Notes: generated by a model not told the origin, from the sequence alone. A DNA stretch of 64,000 bases from Pedobacter aquatilis (GCF_030409415.1 NZ_JAUFPW010000013.1:2679-66678), one strand, 5' to 3'; positions 1 to 8,508 are shown, counted from the first letter of the stretch. Made by a program: numbers and translations.

Positions 1-58
1 TTGTTCGGACTGAATTGTCACAAGTCCGAACAAACTCCGAACAAACTCCGAACTAACA
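1..58. repeat. Hairpin followed by tandem 11-bp reiterations
   Basis: An 11-bp inverted repeat (1-11 with 23-33) encloses an 11-base loop. Its right arm is then repeated imperfectly in tandem to about 55 (units of the form TCCGAACAAAC). The left edge is cut by the window. It lies about 30 bases beyond the stop of the exbD-like gene and could end its transcript, but there is no clear T-run. A similarly built element lies at 30506-30573. Confidence 0.6.
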
Positions 59-89
59 TCGAATTAACTCCGTCTTAACACTTAATCTT

Positions 90-622
90 TTAAGTTCTAA
101 AGATTATTGTTGTAATAAATTCGGTTTCTTCCTTGGTCGTATTTTCATCATCAATTGAATACGATTTTATTCCCAAAATCTTCAGTTCATCAATTACATC
201 AATCAAATCTTTGTACCTCGATTTTTGGGTTGGCTTGATGATTACAATCATAAATTTATTCGGATTATTCTTGTGGAGTTTAGCGATATCCTTTTTGATT
301 GTTGTAATTACATTTCCAATTGCACTCACTTTTTCCACTTTTAAATTCGCCTTATCCGTTTCCCCGAGATAGTACGCTGCTTTGTTATTATTCCCAAGCA
401 ATATTGTCATGGTTCTGGATGCCGGGTACGGTTCACTAATCTTTGATGGAATTGGTTTACTTACATCTGCCGCTTGCAGTTCTGACAAAGATGTTGTGAG
501 CATAAAAAAGTGGTGAGCAGAAACATCAAATCGACCATTGCCGTTAAATCTACTCTTGGTGCTGTTTTTTTGGTTCTTCTGCCAGAAGCCTTGCCTCCGT
601 TAGAAATTTCTTGTGTTGCCAT
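90..622 (-). CDS. exbD: ExbD-like biopolymer transport protein, interrupted by a -1 shift at a T-run
   Basis: ExbD proteins are single-span inner-membrane proton-channel subunits that work with ExbB and TonB to energise outer-membrane transport. Reading from the ATG at 622 gives a cytoplasmic tail rich in basic residues and then DLTAMVDLMFLLTTF (residues 25-39), the typical ExbD membrane span with its essential aspartate at position 31. There the frame breaks: the zero frame ends after about 13 more codons, whereas the -1 frame from 503 continues with MLTTSLSELQ and 137 residues to the stop at 90. The family normally reads FFMLTTS without a break, so one T is missing relative to an intact gene. 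The junction at 509-503 reads T TTT TTA in frame, a classical -1 slippery heptamer. It may be a sequencing or assembly error, a true mutation, recoding, or restart at ATG 503. No exbB or tonB lies beside it. A hairpin at 668-694 separates it from sodC. Confidence 0.75.
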
Positions 623-667
623 AATTTAGGTTTTTCTTTAAGGATGACAACACAAGCATTATTTCAT

Positions 668-694
668 AAAAAAGGCGATTAAAAAATCGCCTTT
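668..694 (-). terminator. Terminator after sodC
   Basis: A 10-bp perfect stem (671-680 with 685-694) with a 4-base loop is followed on the minus strand by six T residues. It lies 20 bases beyond the sodC stop and upstream of the exbD-like gene, so the two are probably not one transcript. Confidence 0.8.
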
Positions 695-714
695 CACTTA
701 TACATTAAAGTATT

Positions 715-1245
715 TTATTTGGATAGCTCTATAACACCACAACCAACCCTGGGACCAGAATTTCCAGTTGGTTGTGTTACGTAATCATCGGTTCCACCGT
801 GAACAATTATCCCTCTACCAATAATATTTTTTACATCCCCATCTTTTATGTTCCATCTATCTGTTGTTACCGATACAGAACCATGTCCTTTATCATCTAA
901 AACAATATTTCCAATATCACCAGAATGATATGCCGCAGAACCCCATTTGCCATGGTTTTCTTTTGTTGGATTCCAATGTCCATGTGTATTTTCGCCCATA
1001 TTACTACAGTCGCCGTGTTCATGAAAATGTACGGCTACATTACTATCAGCCCTGCTGGCAAAATTAATTTCCAAATCCATCTTGATTTGACCATCACTCA
1101 GCTCATAAAATTTGGCTGTACCGATTGTTTTGGAATTATCTGCCGTTTCTGATAAAGTTGCGCTTGCAATCTGTTTTTCGGTTTTAGTGCATGCGCTTAA
1201 AAAGGCTAAGCCTGCAATTGATAATGTTAGGATATATTTTTTCAT
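715..1245 (-). CDS. sodC: Lipoprotein Cu/Zn superoxide dismutase
   Basis: This enzyme converts superoxide to oxygen and hydrogen peroxide outside the cytoplasm. The 176-residue protein starts with a lipoprotein signal ending LAFLSAC (lipidated Cys 19), so it should be membrane-anchored in the periplasm. Metal ligands are in place: Cu ligands His 73, His 75, bridging His 90 and His 149, and Zn ligands His 90, His 98, His 107 and Asp 110. Cys 80 and Cys 169 can form the conserved disulfide. The C-terminal signature GNSGPRVGCGVIEL is typical. Length matches bacterial SodC. It stands alone, divergent from the small gene at 1366, with its own terminator. Confidence 0.95.
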   Translation of the reverse strand: MKKYILTLSIAGLAFLSACTKTEKQIASATLSETADNSKTIGTAKFYELSDGQIKMDLEINFASRADSNVAVHFHEHGDCSNMGENTHGHWNPTKENHGKWGSAAYHSGDIGNIVLDDKGHGSVSVTTDRWNIKDGDVKNIIGRGIIVHGGTDDYVTQPTGNSGPRVGCGVIELSK

Positions 1246-1365
1246 GTATCTAATGTTTTATTCCTTTAATTAACAACCTGAATATCATTTGGTTTTATAA
1301 TTGAAACATTTAGGCAAAACCATTTCTCAACCCACTTGTTTAACTATTAATAAAAACTAAAAACT

Positions 1366-1710
1366 ATGGAACAGCCAATTGCAATGAACACTTTGAGCCA
1401 GATTTTGGAGAAATTGAGGCTGAAAGGAAGAGATAACGAATTAAAAATGACCGACCATGGCAAAATGCAAAGCCAAAGAGGTAAAATTTATAAACCAGAA
1501 AACTTAACAATTGTAAAAACATACCGCTTTGAAGGGGATTCAGACCCAGGCGACAGCTCAGTGCTTTACATAACTGAAGACTCGGACAAAGAAATCGGCT
1601 ATATTTTAGATGCTTATGGTATTTATTCGGATAATATAGGCTCTAGCTTTGATGATTTCTTGAAGAAGATACCCACAGCAGACCGAGATGAGCAAGAGTT
1701 ATTCTGTTAG
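1366..1710 (+). CDS. Small conserved Bacteroidota protein, function unknown
   Basis: The 114-residue soluble protein has no signal peptide or membrane span. Its core, YRFEGDSDPGDSSVLYI followed by an acidic DAYGIYSDN segment, resembles a widespread family of short Bacteroidota proteins that are sometimes labelled phosphoribosylpyrophosphate synthetase without support. I see no PRPP-binding loop and do not assign that activity. The family often starts at MNTLSQIL, so Met 7 (1384) is an alternative start. A strong terminator follows at once, so it is a single-gene unit. Confidence 0.75.
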   Translation: MEQPIAMNTLSQILEKLRLKGRDNELKMTDHGKMQSQRGKIYKPENLTIVKTYRFEGDSDPGDSSVLYITEDSDKEIGYILDAYGIYSDNIGSSFDDFLKKIPTADRDEQELFC

Positions 1711-1740
1711 CAAAATACATAACTATAACAACAAGAAATG

Positions 1741-1763
1741 GGCACGAGCAATCGTGCCTTTTT
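1741..1763 (+). terminator. Terminator after the 114-residue gene
   Basis: A 7-bp GC-rich stem (1741-1747 with 1752-1758) with loop GCAA is followed by five T residues, 30 bases beyond the stop codon at 1710. Confidence 0.9.
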
Positions 1764-1822
1764 CTATTAATGGAAATTTTTATCTTTAAAATTTATGGTT
1801 CTATTAGTTAATCATCTACATT

Positions 1823-2206
1823 TTGAAAGTATTCAATATCGTTTTCTCCTTAATTTTTATTCTATCAGCAGCATTACAATATAACGATCCCGACCCTTAT
1901 ATCTGGGTTCCAATTTATCTTTACGGGGCATGGTTTTGCTTTCAAGCATTCAGAAGAAAATATTACCCAAAGGCTTATTTAGCAGGCATTATAATTTACG
2001 CTATTTATGCACTTTACCTTTGGTTTGATAATAGCGGTGTTATGAGTTGGTATAGTGAACACAATGCAGAAAATATTGTTCAAAGCATGAAAGCTACCAA
2101 GCCATGGATTGAAGAAACAAGGGAATTTGGTGGACTTTTACTTTTAATTATTGCTTTAGGTATAAACTATGTTGTTTACAGAAAGCATTCTTCTATTCGG
2201 CTTTAG
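1823..2206 (+). CDS. TMEM220-family membrane protein
   Basis: The 127-residue protein has four hydrophobic segments (about 5-20, 28-43, 50-67 and 101-118). It carries the family hallmarks QYNDPDPYIW near residue 19 and SMKATKPWIEETREFGG before the last span, as in the transmembrane protein 220 family, which occurs in bacteria and animals. The family's biochemical role is unknown. The only in-frame start upstream of the conserved block is TTG at 1823; the residues from there (MKVFNIVFSLIF) match family N-termini. It appears to be a single gene with no obvious partner. Confidence 0.85.
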   Translation: MKVFNIVFSLIFILSAALQYNDPDPYIWVPIYLYGAWFCFQAFRRKYYPKAYLAGIIIYAIYALYLWFDNSGVMSWYSEHNAENIVQSMKATKPWIEETREFGGLLLLIIALGINYVVYRKHSSIRL

Positions 2207-2243
2207 ACAAAAGTTTGTGCTCTATTTTATCTACCCAAGAAGT

Positions 2244-2363
2244 TTATTTGTTTAAAAGACTAACAGCATAAGCAAGCATTACGAATGCGAAAATTGCAAC
2301 TAAAAACGTTGCCATAATTTTATTGTTCGCCTCTATCTGGCGATTTGTTCTTCCTTGGTCCAT
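2244..2363 (-). CDS. Possible 39-residue single-span membrane protein
   Basis: An ATG at 2363 opens a 39-codon frame ending at TAA 2244. The peptide has a charged, polar N-terminus (MDQGRTNRQIEANNK) and then one clean hydrophobic span (FLVAIFAFVMLAYAVSLL) ending in NK. This looks like a real small membrane protein rather than a chance frame, and it sits in an otherwise empty 424-base gap on the strand opposite its neighbours. No homologue is recognised and no strong ribosome binding site is visible. Confidence 0.45.
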   Translation of the reverse strand: MDQGRTNRQIEANNKIMATFLVAIFAFVMLAYAVSLLNK

Positions 2364-2630
2364 GAAATAGAGATTTTTAAGAGTTAAGGAAGATTTTTGA
2401 AAGCGTATATCAGCCTGCACTCGATGGATATTAACTCAAATTTCATCACATTGTTTTGAAAAAAAGTATATAATCGAAGAAAGTCGATAATGTATTGCAA
2501 TAAGTAGATAAAGTTAGGTTTACACACTAAATCTATATTTGACATCTAGCTAAAACAGATCTATCTATCTAAATCATCAAAACTTTTCAATTTAAAAAGG
2601 GTTATCAATAACAATAAATTAAGGTAATCA

Positions 2631-4337
2631 TTGAAAAATAAAAATATAGCCATTTTAGGCGGCGGACCAAGCGGATTATTTATGCTCAAAAGATTAATTG
2701 AAGCCGGCGAAACCGACTTCACCATCGATATTTTTGAGAAAAATACGCAGTTAGGTGCCGGGATGCCCTACAGTACCTTAGGTGCTAATACAGAACATAT
2801 TACCAACGTGTCTGGCAATGAAATCCCTGAAATGGTTACTACAGTAGCCGAATGGATTGGAACGCTACCTGCTGAAACACTAAGCAGATTTAAAATAAAT
2901 CCTGAGGAATATAACGATTACAAAGTTATGCCCAGACTGCTTTTTGGTTTGTACCTTCAGAACCAGTTTGAGCTTCTATTAGATATCGCCAGACAAAAAG
3001 GCATTGAAGTAAAGGTATTCTTAAAAACAGAGGTATTGGATATCATTGATGTACCAGAGCGTAAAAAAGTAACGATTAAAACTGAAGCAACACCAGCAGG
3101 AGAATATGATTATCTAATGATTTGCACTGGCCATATCTGGCCAAAAAAACACGAAGGTAAAATAGAGGGTTATTTTGATTCGCCTTACCCACCTTCTAAA
3201 CTTGATCTTAAGACCAATCATCCCGTTGCGATAAAAGGATCATCTTTGACGGCTATTGATGCGATAAGAACGCTTGCAAGGAGTAATGGAGCCTTCAGCA
3301 CCGATAAAAGCGGAAAATTATCATTCAAAACCGCTGAGGATTGCCCGGAATTTAAAATGGTGATGCATTCAAGAAACGGTATGCTGCCTGCGGTAAGGTT
3401 TCATTTGGAAGATCCACATTTATTAAAAGATGCGACCTTAAGTAAAGCAGAAGTTGAAGCCAATATGCGTTTAAACAATGGATTTCTATCTCTTGATTAT
3501 GTATTCGACCAGAATTTTAAGCAGTTGTTCAGAGAGAAAGAACCAGCATTTTATGAAAAAATTAAAGATTTACAAATAGAGGAATTTGTAGATATGGTAA
3601 TGGATTTACGTGAAAAAATTGACCCTTTTTTACTACTAAAGGCAGAATATGCTGAAGCAGAAAAATCTATAAAAAGACAAGAATCGGTTTATTGGAAAGA
3701 ATTACTTGCTGTACTCAGCTTTGCGATGAACTACCCTGCAAAACATTTTTCAGCAGAAGATATGTTGCGCTTAAAACGCAGCTTAATGCCATTAATTTCA
3801 ATTGTAATTGCATTTGTACCCCAAAGCTCTGTTGAGGAAATGCTCGCCCTTCATGATGCAGGAGTACTCAGCATGGTGGCCGTAGATGCAGAAAGCCAAG
3901 TTAAACCAAATACCAATGGAGGTATAAATTATATATATCGTGATGAAGCGGGTGCCGAGAAAAATGTTTACTTTAAAACCTTTGTTAATTGCGTTGGCCA
4001 GCCGCATTTATGGTATCGCGATTTTACTTACCAAAGCCTGATAAAACAAAGGGTGGTTAGCGCTGCAAAGCTGAAATTTAAAAGTGAGCAGGCAGCCTTA
4101 GCCGAACTTAAAAATGAAAACGAGGAAGTAAGTCAATTTGCGGGGGATTATTATTTAAGCGTACCTGGTTTGAGCATTAACGATAACTTTCAATTGTTGG
4201 ACAGTTACGGCGCATTAAATGAAAGGATTTACATCATGGCAGTACCTTACATTGCTGGCTTCAATCCCGATTATTCGGGTTTGGATTTCGGTGAAAAAGC
4301 ATCGTCTATAATCATTGAAAGCCTTATAAAAAATTAG
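2631..4337 (+). CDS. FAD/NAD(P)-binding oxidoreductase-like protein
   Basis: The 568-residue cytoplasmic protein begins with a beta strand and the dinucleotide-binding loop GGGPSG (residues 10-15), followed after about 30 residues by an acidic strand end (IFEKN). LGAGMPYS and a later conserved HITNVSGNE segment fit the FAD-NAD(P)-binding family (NAD_binding_9 type), also seen in proteins related to amine or lysine hydroxylases. A second strand, YDYLMICTGH, is the usual NAD(P) domain crossover. The middle part (about 270-400) is family-specific and helical. Substrate is unknown. The start is TTG at 2631, giving MKNKNIAILGGG, the right distance before the nucleotide loop. The DUF1543 gene follows 48 bases later on the same strand and may be cotranscribed. 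Confidence 0.8.
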   Translation: MKNKNIAILGGGPSGLFMLKRLIEAGETDFTIDIFEKNTQLGAGMPYSTLGANTEHITNVSGNEIPEMVTTVAEWIGTLPAETLSRFKINPEEYNDYKVMPRLLFGLYLQNQFELLLDIARQKGIEVKVFLKTEVLDIIDVPERKKVTIKTEATPAGEYDYLMICTGHIWPKKHEGKIEGYFDSPYPPSKLDLKTNHPVAIKGSSLTAIDAIRTLARSNGAFSTDKSGKLSFKTAEDCPEFKMVMHSRNGMLPAVRFHLEDPHLLKDATLSKAEVEANMRLNNGFLSLDYVFDQNFKQLFREKEPAFYEKIKDLQIEEFVDMVMDLREKIDPFLLLKAEYAEAEKSIKRQESVYWKELLAVLSFAMNYPAKHFSAEDMLRLKRSLMPLISIVIAFVPQSSVEEMLALHDAGVLSMVAVDAESQVKPNTNGGINYIYRDEAGAEKNVYFKTFVNCVGQPHLWYRDFTYQSLIKQRVVSAAKLKFKSEQAALAELKNENEEVSQFAGDYYLSVPGLSINDNFQLLDSYGALNERIYIMAVPYIAGFNPDYSGLDFGEKASSIIIESLIKN

Positions 4338-4385
4338 CATTAAATAGCCACTATTAAATCTGGCTATCTCATTTAAATATAAAAT

Positions 4386-4955
4386 ATGACGGAAATACTT
4401 AAACCAAAATTATTTATGTTGTTGCTAGGCTCAAAAGCACCAAAAAGAAATGTAGAGCAACACGATTACTTCTTCGGAATTGCAACCTCCGTTAAAGCAT
4501 TGGTTCCAAAGATTAAATCATTCTGGCCTGAAGCTGGTTCGAGCATACATATTGATGGTTGGCGAGAAGTAAATCAAGTTGATGGCTACGAAATTAAAGT
4601 TATACCACGTAGCGAAAATACCGAAGCCAACAATCATAAGTTATTTTTCATTAACCTGGGTGGCTATCAATCAAATAAATTAGAAGAGCAACATTACGCC
4701 GTGCTCACCGTTCAGCAAGATAAAGCACAAGCCATTCAAGATGCGAAGAAAACCATTTTCTTTAAGCAGAATACCATTAAAGGTGCAACCTCTCATATAG
4801 ATGATAAATACGGCATTGATGTAGATGATATTTATCGCGTGGATGATATATTAGATATTGACCAGAAAGAAAGTTACCAATTGCAAATTACACCCACCAC
4901 AAACTTAATAGAAGATGAAATTCGTTTAGGGTATTTTAAATTGGATAAGTTGTAG
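4386..4955 (+). CDS. DUF1543 domain protein
   Basis: The 189-residue soluble protein opens with KLFMLLLGSKAPKRNVEQHD and FFGIATSVKALVPKIKSFWPEA. It then has HIDGWREVNQVDGY, the conserved elements of DUF1543. The domain occurs singly or as a tandem in Bacteroidota and proteobacteria, and no activity is established. The C-terminal half (about 95-189) is a second similar alpha/beta unit with repeated acidic loops (DDKYGIDVDDIYRVDDILDID). It lies downstream of and in line with the FAD-dependent protein. Confidence 0.85.
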   Translation: MTEILKPKLFMLLLGSKAPKRNVEQHDYFFGIATSVKALVPKIKSFWPEAGSSIHIDGWREVNQVDGYEIKVIPRSENTEANNHKLFFINLGGYQSNKLEEQHYAVLTVQQDKAQAIQDAKKTIFFKQNTIKGATSHIDDKYGIDVDDIYRVDDILDIDQKESYQLQITPTTNLIEDEIRLGYFKLDKL

Positions 4956-4979
4956 GGGTAAATAAAATTCAGAGTAGAT

Positions 4980-5180
4980 TTACAATGGTAGTGATTTAAG
5001 AATAAAGCCAATTCCACATAATAAACATACAATTATTGTACCCCAGCCTTGAACGTATAATGTTTGCGTAGGGCCTTCCCAATTATTTTTTTCTGATGAA
5101 GGGCCTTTTTCAATTCCCCTAAAGATTAAATATCCTACAACAAGAAAAACTACTCCCATAAAAAAATAATTCCAATCCAT
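4980..5180 (-). CDS. Small two-span membrane protein, unknown
   Basis: The 66-residue protein has two predicted spans (about 4-21 and 47-62) linked by a polar loop containing GPSSEKNNWEGPTQ. Composition and the clean hairpin topology argue for a genuine membrane protein. No family is recognised. It is convergent with the DUF1543 gene, 24 bases away, with no terminator visible between them. Confidence 0.6.
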   Translation of the reverse strand: MDWNYFFMGVVFLVVGYLIFRGIEKGPSSEKNNWEGPTQTLYVQGWGTIIVCLLCGIGFILKSLPL

Positions 5181-5272
5181 GTATTAACTAATTTAGCTAT
5201 GTCTTTACTGGATTACCTGGTAACCCCAATTTAAAACGTCCAAGCGCTATGCTTAAAATTTCGAATGGTGAG

Positions 5273-5587
5273 CTAATCTCTAAAATAAAGTGTAATAAAA
5301 AAGAAAACTATCGGAAATACTAAGGCTATTATTGTTGTTATTATGCTAACAGTTTTTTGTTTCTCTGATTCATTTTCAAACTCTATTATAATTGATTTAT
5401 GAAAGCCTTTCTTGTTCATAAAATAAGTCAGCAAAAAATGTAATGGTACGTAAAAAAGTAGTGGCCACAAATAAGCAATTGTACCTGGCTTAACTTCGGA
5501 AAACAATACTAATTCCCTATCTAACAACACACTAATAACATTTAATACCCAAAAGACCATGAAAGTTATCATTGAAAAAACACACAA
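5273..5587 (-). CDS. Small membrane protein, unknown
   Basis: The 104-residue frame has three hydrophobic segments (about 6-22, 39-57 and 80-100) and a basic/acidic stretch between spans two and three (FHKSIIIEFENESEKQK). No family is recognised. The start is uncertain: Met 1 at 5587 and Met 6 are both possible. It lies 92 bases upstream of, and in line with, the other small membrane protein. Confidence 0.5.
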   Translation of the reverse strand: MCVFSMITFMVFWVLNVISVLLDRELVLFSEVKPGTIAYLWPLLFYVPLHFLLTYFMNKKGFHKSIIIEFENESEKQKTVSIITTIIALVFPIVFFFITLYFRD

Positions 5588-5772
5588 GAAACCGACACTA
5601 AAGGAATTGCCCTTTCATTATCAAAATAACTGTAAAGCCTAAAATAAATATTTCTTATAATTTTCATGTCTGATAGTAATCTTCAATATGAAGATATGCT
5701 GAACGCTTTCTTTAAATTTTATAAGTATAATAAAAATAGAAAATAATCATGAAATCCTTAGAAACAAAAAAT

Positions 5773-5804
5773 AAAAGCCTTAACTTTTTCAAGTTAAGGC
5801 TTTT
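5773..5804 (-). terminator. Terminator of tRNA-Asp
   Basis: A perfect 14-bp stem (5773-5786 with 5791-5804), AT-rich at its ends and GC-rich in the middle, begins four bases after the 3' end of the tRNA. A- and T-runs on both sides would let it work in either direction. Confidence 0.9.
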
Positions 5805-5808
5805 GTTG

Positions 5809-5882
5809 CGGAATGGACGGGACTCGAACCCGCGACCTCCTGCGTGACAGGCAGGCATTCTAACCAGCTGAACTACCACTCC
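5809..5882 (-). tRNA. tRNA-Asp (anticodon GTC)
   Basis: The 74-base cloverleaf reads on the minus strand from GGAGTGG at 5882. The 7-bp acceptor stem closes with CCATTCC (one G-T pair) and discriminator G. The D arm is AGTTCAGCTGGTTAGA, the anticodon arm has stem CCTGC/GCAGG with loop CTGTCAC, and the T arm has CGGGTTCGAGTCCCG. CCA is not encoded. Anticodon GTC specifies aspartate. Confidence 0.97.
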
Positions 5883-5931
5883 TTTTTGTTTACTTTTTAA
5901 AAGTTTAAACCTCTTTCCCCTTTCGAGGTTG

Positions 5932-5962
5932 CAAATATAGGCACAAAATCTATACTTGCAAA
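5932..5962 (-). promoter_or_regulatory. Promoter of tRNA-Asp
   Basis: On the minus strand TTTG (5962-5959), a 19-base spacer and TATATTTG (5939-5932) match the Bacteroidota housekeeping promoter, about 50 bases before the tRNA. A small inverted repeat (5908-5913 with 5925-5930) lies in the leader. Confidence 0.7.
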
Positions 5963-5988
5963 TTTTTTTTTAAAATAATTATAACGCC

Positions 5989-7074
5989 TTAATTAACAGC
6001 ACCTTCTTGCATCTTCTCTGCATTCTCTGCAAATTGCAAAGCATCAATCACCTCTTGAATTGCGCCATCCATGATGGTTGGAAGGTTATAAAGCGTCAAT
6101 CCGATGCGATGTTCAGTTACTCTACCTTGCGGATAATTGTAAGTTCTAATCTTCGCAGAACGGTCGCCGGTTGATACCATAGTTTTACGTCTTGCAGCAA
6201 TATCGCCATTCTTTTTCTGTACTTCAATATCATAAAGCTTACTGCGAAGCATTTCCATCGCAATAATACGGTTACCCAATTGCGAACGCTCCTGCTGGCA
6301 AACCACTACAATACCCGAAGGCTTGTGCGTTAGCTGAACCTTTGTTTCAACCTTGTTTACATTCTGCCCACCTGCACCACCTGAGCGTGAGGTTTGCAAC
6401 TCAATATCTGCCGGGTTAATGTACAAATCAATTTCTTCTGCCTCTGGCAAAACTGCTACAGATGCTGCAGAAGTATGCACACGCCCCTGAGTTTCCGTAT
6501 CAGGCACACGTTGTACACGGTGTACGCCACTTTCATACTTTAGCTGACCATAAACATCATCACCACTAACTTTCAAAATAACCTCTTTATAACCACCAGC
6601 AGTTCCTTCCGTTACATCAACGGTTTCAACTTTCCAGCCTTTGGTTTCAAAAAAGCGGGTGTACATTCTGTATAAATCGCCGGCAAAGAGTGCAGCTTCA
6701 TCACCACCTGTTCCACCTCTAATCTCAAAAACAGCATTTTTAGCATCTTCAGGGTCTTTCGGAATTAACATTAAACGAATGTTACTCTCCATAGATTCTT
6801 GTTGTTCAAGCAATAAATCAAGTTCTTCCTTAGCCATTTCACGCATTTCTGCATCTTTTTCCACCGCTAAAATTTCTTTATTCGCCTCAATATTGCTCAT
6901 TACATTTTTGTAGATTTTATATTCATCTACAATCTTGCCTAAATCTTTATATTCTTTATTTAAAGCTGCAAAACGTTTCATATCCTGAATCACATCCGGA
7001 TTACTTAATTGCTCCTCTACATCTTCCCAACGCAGCTTTATTGCCTCTAATTTATCTAACATATTATTCTTCAA
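5989..7074 (-). CDS. prfA: Peptide chain release factor 1
   Basis: RF1 ends translation at UAA and UAG by triggering peptidyl-tRNA hydrolysis on the ribosome. The 361-residue protein has the usual length, the catalytic loop [13 protein letters not shown] near residue 230 and the RF1-type segment [14 protein letters not shown] rather than the RF2-type SPF motif. The stop-codon recognition tripeptide, PAT in E. coli, reads PDT here. The start [13 protein letters not shown] has a second Met at residue 5. It stands alone, with a TAnnTTTG element at 7089-7096 just upstream, and is followed on the same strand by tRNA-Asp. Confidence 0.95.
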   Translation of the reverse strand: MKNNMLDKLEAIKLRWEDVEEQLSNPDVIQDMKRFAALNKEYKDLGKIVDEYKIYKNVMSNIEANKEILAVEKDAEMREMAKEELDLLLEQQESMESNIRLMLIPKDPEDAKNAVFEIRGGTGGDEAALFAGDLYRMYTRFFETKGWKVETVDVTEGTAGGYKEVILKVSGDDVYGQLKYESGVHRVQRVPDTETQGRVHTSAASVAVLPEAEEIDLYINPADIELQTSRSGGAGGQNVNKVETKVQLTHKPSGIVVVCQQERSQLGNRIIAMEMLRSKLYDIEVQKKNGDIAARRKTMVSTGDRSAKIRTYNYPQGRVTEHRIGLTLYNLPTIMDGAIQEVIDALQFAENAEKMQEGAVN

Positions 7075-7088
7075 TTTATAAAGAAATG

Positions 7089-7096
7089 CAAAAATA
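7089..7096 (-). promoter_or_regulatory. -7 element of prfA promoter
   Basis: TATTTTTG on the minus strand matches TAnnTTTG, 15 bases before the prfA start. No matching TTTG element is clear upstream, so only half of the promoter is seen. Confidence 0.45.
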
Positions 7097-7169
7097 AGTA
7101 AAAAAAGCCGAATGGGCTAAGCAGATAAAATAAAGGGTGTTTTAAAATAATTTGAAAATGAATGTTTAA

Positions 7170-7465
7170 CACTTTTGGCGGTCGAAAGCCCTGCTGTTGC
7201 TTATAGTCCTCGTTCGTTCCTCACTCCGGGCTATTTAGCGCCATCAGGTTTATTAATAACGATTTGTGCTACCGAAAAGCAAAACCGTAAATCAATAGCC
7301 CCGATTTAGCGAAAATACTTTTTTGTTGCACGAAAGATAAGATTACCACATCTTTACTTCTCGCAATAAACATAAATTGGAGCAGTACAGAAGTTTAAAA
7401 AGATTGTAGCGAGAGCGGGAATGCTTGAAACCGAAGCACCACAGGTTTTGCGCTTCAAAAAATTA
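7170..7465. repeat. Degenerate intergenic repeats in the prfA-lpxH gap
   Basis: No gene is visible in the 396-base gap. The segment 7174-7245 begins with 'ttggcggtcgaaagccctgc' and ends in 'atcaggttta'; the segment 7399-7460 contains 'aaaagattgtagcgagagcg'. Both halves recur in altered form at 13050-13155. The first recurs at 28981-29060 and the second at 31640-31700, so this is a dispersed, decayed non-coding repeat family. Confidence 0.6.
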
Positions 7466-7470
7466 ATCAA

Positions 7471-8223
7471 TTAATCTTCCCTGAAATATTTAAGTTCCAG
7501 ATTCACACCATCAAACACGCCATAAGAATTGTATTTTAACCACTCGCCAATATTTACATAACGACTATTGTTTCCAAGGTTAATATCCATTGGTAAATGC
7601 CTATGGCCATAAATGAAATAATCGAAATGCGCTTTCTTCAAGATTTCCTTTGAGTAAACCGCAAGCCATTCGTAATTATCGCCGAAGAAAACTTCATCTG
7701 TACCGGCTCGCTTTTTACTATGCCCACTCCAGGCATTGGCTATACCAATACCTAAGTTTGGATGCAGGCGGGCAAAAAGCCACTGACAAAGCGGGCTTCT
7801 GAAAATTTTACGCAGAAACTTATATTTCTTATCGCCAGGCCCTAAGCCATCGCCGTGGTGCAGGTAAAACTTCTTACCATTTCTTTCCAGTATCATTTCA
7901 TCACTGATAATTTCCATGCCTAATTCTTCGGTAAAATAATTTCTTACCCACATATCGTGGTTACCTTTAAAGAAATAGATTTTGATCCCAGCATCAGCCA
8001 TTGCGACCAGTTTGCCTTGAAAACGAATAAAACCTTTCGGGATTACCTTTTCATATTCAAACCAGAAATCGAATATATCGCCCATTAAAAATAACTCGCT
8101 GCAAGTTGGTTCAATAAAGTTTAGCCAGGCTACAATGCGATCTTCTCGTTTGCGGCTCTCGGCATAATTTGGAGCACCTAAATGAAAATCTGAAGCAAAA
8201 TAAATATTCTTTGTCATGAGCAT
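7471..8223 (-). CDS. lpxH: UDP-2,3-diacylglucosamine diphosphatase
   Basis: LpxH hydrolyses UDP-2,3-diacylglucosamine to lipid X and UMP in lipid A synthesis at the inner membrane. The 250-residue protein has the calcineurin-like phosphoesterase motifs in order: DFHLG near residue 12, GDIFDFW near 48, GNHDMW near 87, HHGDGLG near 123 and GHRHLP near 211. These supply the two-metal site. The His/Arg-containing segment after HHGDGLG, with an amphipathic FLRKIFRSPLCQWLFARLHP, fits the membrane-facing cap of LpxH. Met 3 is an alternative start. It is a single gene with unrelated neighbours. Confidence 0.88.
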   Translation of the reverse strand: MLMTKNIYFASDFHLGAPNYAESRKREDRIVAWLNFIEPTCSELFLMGDIFDFWFEYEKVIPKGFIRFQGKLVAMADAGIKIYFFKGNHDMWVRNYFTEELGMEIISDEMILERNGKKFYLHHGDGLGPGDKKYKFLRKIFRSPLCQWLFARLHPNLGIGIANAWSGHSKKRAGTDEVFFGDNYEWLAVYSKEILKKAHFDYFIYGHRHLPMDINLGNNSRYVNIGEWLKYNSYGVFDGVNLELKYFRED

Positions 8224-8508
8224 GCCAAAGGTAAGGGAAAAAGCGGAAAGCCAAAAGCTAAAGGCGGAATGCTAAAAGGATAAAACTTTAAGATGTATAA
8301 TCATAAGTACAAAATAATTTATATACTACAAAAACTATAGACCAATTATAATTTGATTAAAATACCTTAAAGAATTTATTTTTTGTTTTTACTATAGATA
8401 GAGCATATAAAATATTGAATACGATGAGCTTAGCAAATTATCTGGAATATTTCTAAATAAGGAAAAAGATTGTGGTTTATTTTGTAACTTTGCGTCAAAT
8501 TTTTTCGA
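8224..8508. other. Non-coding gap with AT-rich promoter region
   Basis: The 285 bases between divergent lpxH and the ferredoxin reductase gene hold short purine-rich reiterations of 'aaagcggaa / aaagctaaa' type at 8233-8282 and a promoter element near 8485. No small gene is seen. Confidence 0.5.
8485..8492 (+). promoter_or_regulatory. -7 element before the ferredoxin reductase gene
   Basis: TAACTTTG fits TAnnTTTG and lies 16 bases before the ATG at 8509. The upstream TTTG element is not well placed, so the call rests on the -7 box and its position. Confidence 0.5.

Noticed and set aside
1..58. Tandem units at the window start considered as a CRISPR array
   Set aside because: Units are 11 bases with no spacers and only about three copies; it is a simple reiteration next to a hairpin.
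1366..1710. Annotation as phosphoribosylpyrophosphate synthetase
   Set aside because: No PRPP loop or ATP-binding motif is seen in the 114 residues; the label sometimes used for this family is unsupported.
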